NCBI GenBank assembly: GCA_004794785.1
Contig: SJOL01008458.1
Location: 305,304-369,303 of the forward strand
Direction of reading: 5' to 3'
From: Opisthorchis felineus
Taxonomy: Eukaryota > Platyhelminthes > Trematoda > Opisthorchiida > Opisthorchiidae
DNA: 64,000 bases
Made by a program: the position numbers and the translations under genes. The stretch's first letter is position 1. Each line of letters begins with the position of its first letter. Shown piece after piece: positions 30,990 through 44,400 of this stretch. Under the pieces are notes generated by a model. That model was not told the origin of the DNA. It was given only the letters and a program-made list of their open reading frames with translations, and searched no databases.

Positions 30990-32215
30990 AAGCGCCCGGC
31001 CAAACGTTTCCATCTTGACATGATAATCAGGCTTGAGTGCCACAGTACTTGGACCAGCTAGTTAGCCGAGACTCCGCTCCTCAGTGTTAACCATGTTAGA
31101 AAGAATCAAACAGGAGCAGCCAGACAAAAGGAAGAAGCGTCCATGCTACACATGACCTCATTGCTAGGCATCCAGAAAACAAAGACCTTCGGTTCCTTCT
31201 CACTTGAGTCCAAGGGTAATAAAATGTTTCCCCCACTTAACCAGCATGTCACACCTATATAAGCAGCCATGCTAACTTTCACCGAGTTAGAATGGAGTCA
31301 AAGGGACCTTGCATTTAGCTTGCGCATAATCTGATCTTAGCCCTCGGACAAATATCTAATGCGGCCGAAATAAAGTTCACTCGTTCAGGCATTTCAAAGC
31401 GATTCAAAAAACATCTACTGTGTGCCACAGCCCAATGGGGTTTAGGACCTACTCCCTTATTCTGGGGACCAGCTCCATACAGTCAGATGAATCAGACTAT
31501 TAGTTTATTTTCTATCGGCATGGCCTACAAAGTAAACCCTGACACTGATTTCACTGATGGCTGAACTCTGAGTCAAATATTACATTTTCTCAGCCTTTTT
31601 CACAACAGGCTTTTGAGTGAAAAGTGGTGCAGGTGAACAAAATCTATTCTCCGACCTGAGTAAACTAGACCATCAAAATCCCCCTACGGATATTTACCGA
31701 GCTATCACCTTATCAAATCGACCATTTCTTATGAATTATGTGCCCGTTAGCTAACTAACCGGATCCACTTATTTAAGCTACCACCCAAAAATCATACAAA
31801 ATAATACTTTATTGGATCCAACCGGCCTATTCTATACGGAAGCTCTCACTGCGATTTGCCAGATAGACTAATAAGCCCTCTTTTCCAGACTTACTTTTCA
31901 TTCACCTTTGCTTACTTTCTGATTCTGGAGCTAGCTTGCTAGCTGTAGCGGTCGCATCTTGAATCCTCTAAAAACAACTCTACCCACTTCATGTCTCTGC
32001 TGGCCGTGAGGCAGACAGACAATGCGGATGGATAACGAAAGCCTAGGTGATGGAAAAGACTCGCCACGCTATACCATATGCTTCGATCGCCCGGTCAGAT
32101 CGTTGCGGTCGTGGAAAAGACAAATGGTGAAGGTTACTCCCAAAACATTATCTAATTATCTATCTAACCTGACTTTCAGAACAACAACTTAGTTGACCGC
32201 TTACCATCTGGCCCA
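30990..32215 (+). mobile_element. 5' remnant of the RTE-like retrotransposon
   Basis: TCAGGCTTGAGTGCC at 31027 matches TCAGGCTTGAGTGCT at 8036. The order of further matches is the same as in the large copy: GGAGCAGCCAGAC (about 31111) with GCGAGCAGTCAGAC; CCAGCATGTC...AAGCAGCCATGCT (about 31242) with 8251-8285; CAGACTATTAGT (about 31494) with 8517; GGCTTTTGAGTG (about 31609) with 8590; and GGATCC...TATACGGAAGCTCT (about 31815-31850) with 8900-8930. Beyond about 31900 only one weak match (32175, like 9500) remains. Open frames are destroyed. Confidence 0.6.
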
Positions 32216-35200
32216 AAGTGACAGTAGATACATCTACTGGTTGTGACTCGAATTGTAAAAATAGAAGAAATAAAAACCAAATTATACTGGCATAAGAAAA
32301 ACTAGCTCATCCGGTTCTAACTAATTCTGTTCTCTTCGATTTAGCAAACAGCCCTGGAGGTTTTTCTGATTGAAATCCCTGGATCGAATAGGTAAAACTG
32401 GTGGAACAATACACATCTACTAACATTCTGATCCTTAAGAGGATTAGTGGCTGGAAAAACCACTTCACCTAATTGGTGTTCGCAAAATTTGAGGTTCTGT
32501 CGGATCCCATCCTGCGTAGCCTTATTGTACAGCGGGAAATGGAGATCCACCAAAGTTCAGCTGAGTTTCCTCCAGGGTTATGGTGCGCAAATGGTTAGAT
32601 AGTGGTAGGGCTTTCCACGACTAAAAGTGGTCTTTCTCTGTTGGTCATTGGCAGTCACTACTCAGCACCGGTACCGCAATTAAAATCCTCTTCCTAACAA
32701 AAACATTGCGCAATAATTCTTCTGGCTAAGTAAAACGCTTGGGAGTATATTTATTTTATCTCGGTGACTTTGTGGTCCACAAATGAAAACAATATAATGA
32801 TTATGAGGTGGTCATAATTAAGGTTGAAGCACATCCTGTACAAGTCCACGCCACTTTCGGTTGAAAAATCGCAAAAGCTTGTATTGCAACATTTAACTTG
32901 AGAACGAAACTACTCAGCATTTTCACCGCTGGTTAAACTTCGTAGAGATTTAGTTTTCTGTTCGCACGGAAGAGCTCACTTGACATATTCATACAGCATA
33001 TTTTTGCGAGAGAATGCCCCTTTCGTGGGACAGCCAATCCTCATTAAACTTGCAGTCTTCTGGAGTCTAATGTAGGACTTTGATCTAATGTTCTTATCTT
33101 CAAAATAGATAAATGATTCACGAGCTGAAGTGTTCGCATCGGCCCTTCTACTTAATTTAATGTCACCGCAGCATAAGAGAACACACCCTTATGGTAAAGG
33201 TTATCCCATACTGAGATAGGTTAACTGCACAACCGGGAACCATCGATTCTTGAAGCATCACATCTGTTCATAAATAAATTTATAAAGTTCAAAATGGCTC
33301 CGTCATGCGTAATGAGTCAGAATCTCGTAAAGGTGTCTCGTCTTTATTTTTGTGTCCAAGGGTTTAGAACGACTGAGATTGGGGATGTGTACCAGCAAAT
33401 TGTAGTGGCTTACCATGAGGTGTAAATGCTTATATAGGTACATGCTTTTTAAAATACTGGTTTGGAGAAATGAATGCTTGTATAGTGATTGGATATAACT
33501 TAGTTTGCTCTAAACTTTGCTCGGTACAGATATACGTCCGCCTTCATAAACATTTAGATAGGGTGTCGAGGGAATTGCCTTCCTAGAATATCTAACATAC
33601 CCACTGACAATGCCCCAGGCGTCATGCTCGGCAAACAAAACAACGACCGCGTTTGGCACTCAGCATGCGAGGACTAGTTGGGATCTTATCGTTGCAGCGA
33701 TAAGTATCGGAGCTAATAGAGAGAAGACATAATTCCAGATGACCAGGAACAGTATCGAATGAGAAACCACACTGGGGTTTCAAAACGGCCTGATATACTT
33801 TTTGTTCAAACAATCCCAGAATGTCCAGCTCTTCTATTCATCCGATGGAAGTAAAGAAATTTTGCAACTGCCATGCTGCTAGTGAATGTTTTTATTGTCA
33901 TGACAGTTAGAATGCTTGAGCCACTCGGCGGAAATTAAATAACAGGCATATGCGCACTTTTGGAAAAGCATTGGTGACTGTTATTTGTTCGACCGCGTGG
34001 AAACCAAAAGAGGTTAAATGGGCGTGAACAGATTGGACAGACAGAGAGCAATGATGATCACAGTAACAGCAGTACCCACATAGAAAAACAACCACTGAGT
34101 GTCTGGACAAAAGTAAACAATATATTCCCTCATGATCTACTTTCAGCTGATCGATTAAAGGAATAATCCACCCATTAGATTGTGTTTATGAACAGAATTT
34201 GGCAAGGTAATTAAGTATTAGGCCACCTAAAAAACAAATTAGAATGAGCAGTCACTCTGATCTTCAGATGCCAAAGATTGAGATCATGTTGGACGTAGAG
34301 GCGCTCTTAAGCTGTCATGCATTACTTTTTTAATATGGCTAATTTTCAGAGCTTGGTTTACCCAGTCATGAAAATTATACAGTTTGCTTTGAAAATGTGA
34401 GGCACTACAAACACCAGTATCTTATAATTAGTTTATAACAGGAATCCATAGTCTGTCTCAGTTGTAACTCATTGGGTGCCTGACAACGGCAGTGGACGAA
34501 AGAGGGATGTCAGTTTTGGAATTCCGGGTCAGATTGGCGATAAGGTAGTAATCGGCATGCATTTATGAATTTCGAACAAACATTCATTTACTTTTGCGCT
34601 TAAGCTCATTATATCCTAATTGTCTCTGGTTCTCAGGTTAAGCGGAAACGGATTGTGAGTTACGAGAAGGAAAGACTCCATATCAGTGAGCATTTTATAT
34701 AAATATCAATGCAATCACTGGACTACTTCAGACGTGAAGTCGTTAACATACGTCCCATGAATAAACGACTTACTCAAAGTCGGTGTTTTGTGAAAAAATT
34801 ACCATTGTGACGATGCGTTACTGGGCTGCTCCAAGTAACATCTGCTTACTAATGGAGATGCTGTATGACACTGAAGCCTGAAGGAATCGACGGAAGACAC
34901 CCATACCCTGATAGTAAGCAGGTCACTGGGGCCGACCTAAATATTACATGTTCAGCAATACGATGCAAATCATTCGTACAGACCAGTGTGTTTTCCATCC
35001 ATTAACAAACAAGTTCCATTCTGCTGGGACTGAACCTGCTGGTTACTTCATAAAAACGGTCTTCGTATCCCCGCTTAAGATTTGGGGTATTTAATGGTTC
35101 TAGAGTTGAACCGGAGTATGGCTAAATCCGTTCCTGCGATCAATCGTATTTTCAGGGAAGTATATCGAAGTCGCTGTGAAACAATAATTTGGTTCCGCTC

Positions 35201-38200
35201 ACAATCACTCTGAAATATGCTTAGACCACGGTTATTTCTCTCTGCTGGACACACCAGAAAGCGACCATTCAAAGGCAGTACATTCTGGATGGTGGTAACC
35301 CTTGCATGAAAAGCAATGAACCATAAATTGCAACTCTCATGATTTTGTAGCAAGAAAGCACTGTAGCACTGCAAGATACAATCTTATCCCTGTCTGGCTT
35401 TTGGCTGTGTCATCTGAGGTACATAATGTGGCAGTCCAGTTTTCTTTCCTAACGAACATGCATCCGGGCTCGTCCCCTAAACAGAAAAATGCATCCGGAA
35501 TGGTGAAATTTAAAACGGGGTAAAAAAATGTTAACCAGAACTTGGCAGAGAAATAAAGATAAAAACAAATTATACTCACCAAATTACGAACCTGGCCAAA
35601 TGAAGCTTATTTCAATTCCATTTTGTGGGTTGGTTACAATCGGATCAACCACAAAAGCCGTCAGATACACAGTGACTCCAAATGAGACATTAGGGGTTGT
35701 AACATTAATTTAGGATTTTGGATTTGCTAACCGAAAATCAGTCGCTGTTTTTCGCATGCACAACACAGTCCTGCAGTTACTGAAAAAATTTCAGTAACAG
35801 GCTTTGCTTGTCTCAGACAAGGGAATTCCGTTGAATTTCCAATAGGCACATCTCAGTAGACCGGGAGAATGTTTGCGTTTCAGTCATGTATTGAGGTGCA
35901 AACTTAGTCTGCTCTAACAAGGAGTGTGCTTCGGGTATGTCTCAAACAGCGGTCCGTGACTCTCGGAGCATGGTGACCAATCAAGATCGCTGGTGTTATA
36001 ACAGTCTAGCTCTGCCAAAGTGTGAGCTAATGACACTGTGATCAGTTATTCATGGCCGGTGCTTTACGCTTGGGACCCTTTCTAAATGTGCGAGTTGATA
36101 ACCGTATATAAAGCGCTTGCAGATTTCCAGTCGACACAATTGGTCATCTTCCGCAAACTAAAATTGTGACAGCCCAGGCGAAATTCGTATTTAGAATAGA
36201 GCGGTTTCGTGTACCGTAGGTACACAGTCCAGGAGTAGATGCGGAACAAAACATTGCCTAAATTTAGAGGGGAAAAAGCATTTACTTACATCTCAGTATC
36301 GCGTCAAGATTCTGATGCTCGAAAGTCACGAAAAAAAAGAACTTCTTGTGGACAATCAGGTTGGGTTGACCCTGCACAGCTGGAGTAAACAGTTCAACTG
36401 AATACTCAGTCCGACCACCAAACAGGATTACTAAAGAGAGATTACAGCAAGCGAACCTTTTTGAGACAAAATCATGCGTTTAGTCACACGCGGTCATCTT
36501 TGTTTATTGTGAATGAAGAACGGGGGAAGTTGAGGTAGGGTTCTCTGCCATTAGGTCTTCCAGCTATTAAGCCGTGAAGCATTGTTTAACCGCATCCAGA
36601 AAACAGATTTTTATTCCTAATGTTTTCAGGTATCTTTGATGAACGTGAGACGCTGTGGCGAACTCAGAAAATTGTGGAATTAGGAAGAAAATTGTTGAGT
36701 CTCAGTGGGAGAAACTCTAGCAGCTAGTTGCATTAAAGCACACAACGCCCCGAAGCCTTTTGAATTCCAGCAGAACTCTGGCGGGAAAAATCAATAACCA
36801 CGAAAACATTTGTCTAATATATTCTATTCAGGTACTGAGTGACTCGTGGCCAAAAATGCAGACAAACTATTTAATGAAATTAGGTAACGTGGACTGGAAG
36901 AGACGGGGCGCAGAGCAAGTTGATTACAATGTTTATCAGCCCGTTCGCGGTCAAACTTTTTAGTCTTCAACTACTCACCGGAGAGTTAAATAGCCTCCCA
37001 CAGGGGGGAAATCTCGATTCAAAACAGTTACCAAATCCATTTATACTACCGAAGAACAAATTTAGCGAGGGCAATGAGTTTTACCTAGTTAACTCGAAAG
37101 TGATACCGGAGCACTGGCAGATTTGCACACTCCAGTGCTCTGGGTTTATTCAGCTGTTAATGTAATGCAATGTTCACCTGGGAAAGCACTTTTTTGAGTC
37201 ATTTGATCACACCAGAGAGGCATTTCAATAGCATTGTTTTGGCTATTATATTTTTTCGCTATATGTTATTAGAATCCTGGTGCCTTGATAACGGGTTAGC
37301 ACAACCGTTTCACAGTTAAGTACCAATACGTGTTCATATAACTGCTTTTTTAGACAAATTTTACCAATAGTTGTATGATGACATAGCTCAATAAGATGGG
37401 ATCCACTTTCAGTTTTCTCTGTAGCTACTTGCACGTTCGAAAAAAACGTTTAACGATTTGCGGTACACAGTGGCATGCAGCAGAATACGTATGCTGTAGA
37501 GATGAACACATATCTCAAATTCGCAAAGATGTTAACGATTGTCGTCCATTTGAAGATGACGTTTTTTTCATCGTCATTGTGTTGCCTTTGGTTTGACGCC
37601 GTATAATAAGATTAAACCTGCAACCGCTTGGAGAGATTTTAAGCAAATTCACCTTAGGTGGTTAGCTCACTTGAGTTCGCTTTAATTTTATCGTTCCAAC
37701 CTACCTTCTTCAGAGATTCCCAGAAATCACTGGCAGAAACTCGAAAACTTGCTCACGCAACTGTTATCATTGAACCAAATTATGGACAACAATTCCTTTG
37801 GAGTCACCACAAACTTCTCCATATGCCATCGTCACGTGACGTTCACCATGACATCTTCCGTTTAGTGGGACCGATCGCATCGTATCCAAGTCAATATGGC
37901 TTCCTGTGCCCAATCGGAATGTGCAACAGACCTAGAGAGCATCGGTCACATGACCTACATCTAGCTGAATAGACCAACTTGGCTGATAACCGATGCAGTC
38001 ACGAAAAATCGCAGTGATTTTATCTCAGTGAATCTGAGTTGACTCGCCAGAAGCAACACCAAACTGTGCAAATCCGAGGTAAATTTCCAGATTACTGTCT
38101 GAAGACTGCTAAACATGGTTTGTGTCAGCGTTCCCGATCAGAAGTCAAACAGCGACCGATGAGAGCTATCGGACTACTGAAATAACCACAGCCTAAAGAA

Positions 38201-38222
38201 CAACTACCTTATATATATATAT
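32216..38222. other. intergenic, no gene recognised; hairpin trio at 35776-35840
   Basis: No coding family is recognised. At 35776-35798 lies a perfect hairpin GTTACTGAAA-AAA-TTTCAGTAAC, followed at 35807-35821 by CTTGTCT-C-AGACAAG and at 35821-35840 by an imperfect GGGAATTC/GAATTTCC hairpin. An (AT)n run precedes the foldback element at 38223. Confidence 0.5.
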
Positions 38223-38448
38223 AAGAAAAGGCGACCTATCGTCACAAGTGTGCTCGAAAGGAAGCATCATTTTTACTTGTGACCCACAGCTGGAACCTTT
38301 TAGAATACTGCGGCCAGGACGGACAAAACACTCTTGTATAAATCCATCATACATACTCCGGACTATTCGAAAAGGTTCCAGCTGTGCGTCAAAATTGAAA
38401 ATGATGCTTCCTTTCGAGCACACTTGTGACGATAGGTCGCCTTTTCTT
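38223..38448. mobile_element. 226-bp foldback (MITE-like) element
   Basis: The left arm 38223-38273 (AAGAAAAGGCGACCTATCG...) and the right arm 38398-38448 are near-perfect reverse complements over 51 bases. Pairing resumes with CACAGCTGGAACCTTTTAG (38285-38307) against 38364-38386, leaving a loop of about 56 bases. Because of the symmetry, both strands give an open frame starting MCSKGSIIF. No target duplication is evident; the left flank is an AT microsatellite. There is no transposase, so it would be non-autonomous. Confidence 0.8.
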
Positions 38449-41400
38449 GTGAAACAACTTTCCGCAGGTTGGTAAATCCTATTTAGACAGTATTACAGGC
38501 GTACGGTCCGTCATTCGTCAAACGGACCTCTACAGAAACACAACCGAAATAAACGGTCGCAAGGTTTGATGGTTGCAATTGCGTTTTGCTCCGCCAGAAA
38601 GGATGGTAAACTTTTCGTTTAAAACTGTTGAAAGTGGAGAAAGTCGCTGAACACCAACCTGCTGCAGACTGTAAATCAGAAGACGTATTTTCCATGTTGT
38701 GAGTTCTCGTATAATTAAGCCGGAATTGATAATCAAAACCACTCATTTAATCATAATTGTTTGTGTGTAGCACCGTAGTTTGGAACAACTCACGGCGCAA
38801 ACCTGACTGCGGATTATTGGTTAAATTATAACACGTCGAAATTTAATCCGGAATAGGCAAGACTCTGGGCCTGTTAAAGGGAAATCTGGTGAGATTTTTG
38901 TGTACAAATGATGGTAAAATCCCTTCTGAAATCCCACGAAGTATAGGTAAGTTGGGAGAAAATTAATTACAGCAATGGTTTTCAAAAGTCCTCTTCTTTA
39001 AATAATATTGCAAAGTTTTCCTGCTTTGTTTGTGCTATCGCTCGTGTACGTGATTGATCACTATAAACACGTTGTGGTCATTTTGAAGCACTTGTATGCC
39101 ATTCTGCTTTATCAAACAGGAAAGCTCTCAAATTTGTTCAAATTTGTTTTGAATAAAATGTTCTTGGCTATAGGTCTTCACATGACCGCGGCAATTTCTC
39201 GATGATGTCAAGTGATCATGACATTCAACTAAGCGCGAATATTGAAGTCATCAGCGGGTGGCGTTCAGCACTTTTGGAGATCCTGAATGCGGCAGGTCCT
39301 ATATCCAAAAAGGAGTTTTAGTTAAACCTAGTCTGCTATGTCTATAAGGAGTATTTTTGGCTTGTACGACTGCAAACGCTTCTTTAAAAGCCTTCTACAT
39401 GAAAGATTGTAATAAATGAGTTTACTTGTTGTGTGGATTATGTTCAGGACAGATGCATATCACATCATATGAAAATGCATGCTTGTGATCCCAGTGAGGT
39501 TTCCAAGCTTTTCAAAATGAAATATTAGTTGGTACTCCGCGTGTTGGCTGTTAAGCTAGCGCACAGTTTTATGAAACATGCCATTCTATGCTCTCCAATT
39601 TTGGCATTCCAGAACAATATCCAAACTCAGGTTGAAAAAACGGAGTCCGGATGTGGCTGTTTGCTAGAACCTGGCAAATTATCTCTAAATGTGTTGCAGC
39701 GGTACAATTTAATACAAATTTATCAAAAAACCGACTGCATCAGTATAACGTCAAATGCGCTTTCTGCGTCACTTTCAGAGCGCACTCATATACATGCAAA
39801 ATCACTTGGGCGCGAAATAAACAAACCATAACTTGATTAGATGAAAATGACATTGTGACACAATAATTTATTACGGAGAAAACTCAAACGAAAATCATGA
39901 AGTTAATCGTCTGCTTCGTTTCTCCTGAGTGCTTCATGGATCTTGTTACAATTCGGTTGATCGAGAACTGAAGCAGCACATTATTATTAAAAATTTCCTC
40001 TCAAGTTAAGTTCGTAGGCCTTTCAGGAAGAAATCTCAATCATCAATTAAGGAAGATATTTTTCAGCGTCCTGTGCAAACCGTTGTGAACAATTTACGAT
40101 TCTTCCGTACGCTTGACAGCAATAGGCAAGCTCTGTAAAATGGCTCTCTGGGTGACATGTACTGCTGTGTAAGAGTAGAACGTGACAGACGTAAAGATAT
40201 TTTAGCAGTCGTTTACTGAAATAGACTTTGTTAAACAGAGGAGGAGATAAAAGTAATTTGCATGGCACTCAAAACGAAAAATGCGGTACAAAGTCTGACC
40301 ATCCCTACTTTCAGCCTCCACTAAACGATCTACTGTAATGACTGTTTTGGGACACAGACGCACAAGTTGCATCAGCATTGAGCATCTATACTTAAAAGAT
40401 TGTCTAGGGTGCTCGTGAAGTTGATAATTCGTCCTCCTTGGCATTGGTTGGTGAAAAATGCCTATCAATTTATTTTTTTACATGGAACAAGCTTTGAGGA
40501 CAAATCGATAAATTCTCTTTTTGTTTTCGAAGGACGATCGTGAACACGAAACGTGAGCAAACCAGGCTGGTAACATCTTATATCCTTGGAAAGTTCCTCT
40601 GATCAGTTAAACCGGTGTAGTTATGACACTGAATAATTTTTTGGGTAATCCTCTTAATTATTTATTTAGGCATTTTACTATGAACCGCGTTCGGCGGAAG
40701 ATCCTACCCTGTCAAGCCAGATGAGATCAGGTTTGTTTTTCAGGCCTTTTGTGACCAGCATGGAATTTCTCACAACTACAAACGGCTTGGCGTTCATAAC
40801 TTCTTGCTTTCCAAGTTCATAATCTTGAGGTCCTCGGGTTTTTGCTGAATTATATCGAAACATTCGGTCCCCTATAGCTACCGTTCAAGTTCACACAATA
40901 CGCAGTTACTAAATGACCATGCTAATAAATAATATCATAGAGGAAGCCATTCTAAAATATCTGGGAATTACTTGTCTATTGCTAGACAGAATGTTAACAA
41001 ATTCATTCTCGAGTAAAATTGTCAAATGCCTGAAAGCAGTAAATACTACCATATACATATCTGTCTACAAGGTAGATAGTAATTCTGTGCATAACACGAG
41101 TAAAATGCCTAAAAAAGAGAAAATCTTTATCATCTATCTAGAAAATGAAGGATACGTTAATTCGAAGGGCGTTTAATTATTCAGAATACTTTGTAAATAT
41201 GTTGTAATAAAAACGGCAGAAGCCTATTTAGCCACAAAGTAGTCCTGTTTTGTACCAATGATTATGGCCTCTCTTATACCGAAGAAACAATTGCGTGCAA
41301 CGTATTAGTACCTACTGATAACTGATTCCACGTCTATCTGTGTAAATGGCCTTTAAACGGAAACTTGCATTCAAAGTTTACAGAAAGCTGAGACTCCCAA

Positions 41401-44400
41401 GGTGTCTCCTAAAAGGATGCCCTAAACTAATTTGGCATAGAACTTTAACAGTTAAACCCGAGGGATAAAACTTGAAGCTTTAACACGTATATGATCAGGA
41501 CTTGTTATACTGGCAGGAAATTGGTTGATTTCAATCGCTTTGATCTGTGAAGATGTTGATACCTAAGATGTACTGCTGGTCGATTCCACCACTATACCAT
41601 AAGTTGTGCACACTGTTTTCGTAAAATAAATGACCCGGACGGGTTTTTAGATGTCACCGGCATTTGTTTTCAAGGATACGTAAGGTGTTACGGGAAATCA
41701 CCTCAATAGGATGTCAAACTATCTCCCAGAACAAAATTACCAGAGGCTAAACAAGCTGATTCTTTACGTCAAGTGGTGCTCAGGTCCAGTTTTAATATAG
41801 GCTTATTTTGTAGTCAACGAGTACTTCAATATTTCTGTGCCTTAGTTGATTTTAAAATATCTTGTGACAACAATGGCGAAGTACTCTTGATTGCAATTTA
41901 GTATATACTTATATTCTATATATCGTAATTTATTACAATCAGCAAAGTTGGAGCTTCGACAAAAATCGCTGAACTTGCCTTACAAATTACAAAATCCTAC
42001 ACAGCATAAGTGATGTTGGTATGCCATCTTTTTAAAGTTTTGGCCAATTTTTGTTATGGAGTTCTCTAAACCTTCACTTGATGTGTTTGGCAAAAACAAT
42101 TTCTGGATGCATAAGTAATGGGGAAGAGCATAAACCCGTCTTTATGTCATCGGGAATCTGACTTAGTTGGACTGCGTTCCTGTCATGGCAAAGTACGCCA
42201 ATGAGCGCTGAAACATATCGTTTGCACATACCTAATGGTGACACGTTGAGTAGAACAAATATTAGGCATTTTGGTAGAAGATATCGCTATTCTAATTGTG
42301 AACCAATAATGAGTAATTTAGAAATGCGTCATTTGTCGATGAATTATATGAAGCCTGGAAATGTGGTTGACCAGCTTTGAATATCCGTAGATTTGCTAAA
42401 TTTACATCCGTTCATACTAAACTAGAAACTTTTGAGCGTTCCCAGTTTCTTGTCAATTTTCCAAAGACTATTTCACCGTCTGTATGCATGGCTAACTTGT
42501 ACAGAATTTTATTTGCCGATGGAGCTGTAGCACAAAAACTCAAACCTTGACAACAACAGACAAGATAGGCATTGGTTTCCAGTAGCATTTAAAAATCTGA
42601 GATATTTTTGGTGCTGTTCTGATTAATGGTTCTTATGCTTTCTCTACCGAGCATCTTTGTGAATTCAGAAATGCTGAACCACAAAACGTTCACTCTGCTA
42701 ACGAATTAATCAAAGGATTTAAGGATTGTCTAAGCTCAACGGATGGATAGGCTTTAGGAATTCTCGCCAAATTTCTTTAGAAGGAGCATGCAGATTACTT
42801 ATCTTCTGCTGAAAACATGTGAATAAATGTACAGCCAACGTTGTTGTAAATTTTGACCCCACTTTATTGGACAACATGTCGTTTAACGGAAGTTGACAAA
42901 GTTCGCTTCCGGGCAGCATCACCGTGTAATCAATTTTCAAGTGCACTGATGACAAAATTGGTGAGAAAAACTCCGTCTGAAGCAGTTTTACTGTTTATGT
43001 TTTAAGTAAACAACACAAATGTGGTGTCCAATGATGCCGACTGCAAGGTGCATAAGGTGTTGTGTTTGTGTCTCTTCGCTTTTACGGGTGCATCCAAAGA
43101 GAGTTTCGCTGCCTGTCGACTTCATCCTTTTCTTTGTCAACTTTACGGAGATAACTTTGGGGATCATAGTAACTAAACACCCACTAGATTATGATGCATT
43201 CATTCACTTCAAAGGTTTTCAAACCTCCAGAGAAAACTTCAACTGGATCACTTTTTTCACATCGTTTCACCCTTTGGTTTATTCAGCCCCGTAAAATAAA
43301 TTTACGTGCGACGTGGAACAATCTGCGGAAAAACCTGACAGTTCTAAAGGGTGAGGAATCTCTTAGAACAAAGCAAGTGGATGACGGAGAGAACGGTTGG
43401 TGCCACCTGAAGAACGGACGTGTCCTCCACAGGAAGTAATATTTCCGTTAACCCCAGCCTCAAGTACCATGAGGCTAACGGCAATGAGGTAATGATATGG
43501 GAGCGCAAAGTAGGGCAAAATAAATAAAAATAGGATTATATTTGTTTTTTTCATTAATATAACCAACTCGTATCGCGAACAGAACCGTCGCCGTTGCTTG
43601 TCATTACTATGTCTGCCCAAATTGGCTAATACTTGTCGGGCACTTGCGTTTGCTTTGAGCTGTCCTGCATGTTAACGCGTTCCAAGGCGTTGGAAATCAG
43701 TGATATGTGGTGCTACTTCTCAGGGTACGGTGACTGAATTGTACTAGTCGACCTATAAGTGATGTTCAAAATCGACTTTCCTGTCTTTTTCCACTGGCTT
43801 TGTTGAACGATTATTTTTTTCTTCAGTGAAAATCTCAAATAATTGCCTTCGCTGGGGTAAATTGATCAAAAAATCACTCATTTGTACGTACTGTACAAGC
43901 GCTGAATCCATTTGGAACCGTAACCGGTCTAGTACGTCAAATCAATGTGTGAAGCCAAAATTTTCGGTTTTGTCTGTTCATACCATCTTGCCGATTCAGT
44001 CTCCTGTGCGTTCTCGGCCAGATCCCTCGCGTCAGAATGTCAATGACAAAGGTATCTTCGAGCGATAACTTTCAGACAGATACTACTCAACGTTTGCGTC
44101 ATTCATTTGGCAAACCAATCTAATAAGAATGTCAAATTGCATTTTCGCAGTTACAGAATGGTCATTGGTTGAAAAATGGTGAAGCAACCTGTTCAACCAC
44201 AGTCATGGTTCACTAGATTGTGGAAACATAGGCACTTCAACCCATGAAAAGTGACATGCAGGTGTGGAAGTTAAGGAGCAATAAGAGGAAGTATAACTTC
44301 AGATTTTCCCAACGTAGTGAACAACTGCATTTGTTTACTGAAAATGCGTGATTGACGATTATGGCGGGTGTATATAGCCAATCGGTTTTCAGTCAAGTGA

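Noticed and set aside
38193..38475. A conserved peptide encoded on both strands (MCSKGSIIF...)
   Set aside because: The identical starts come from the inverted-repeat arms of the foldback element, not from protein conservation.
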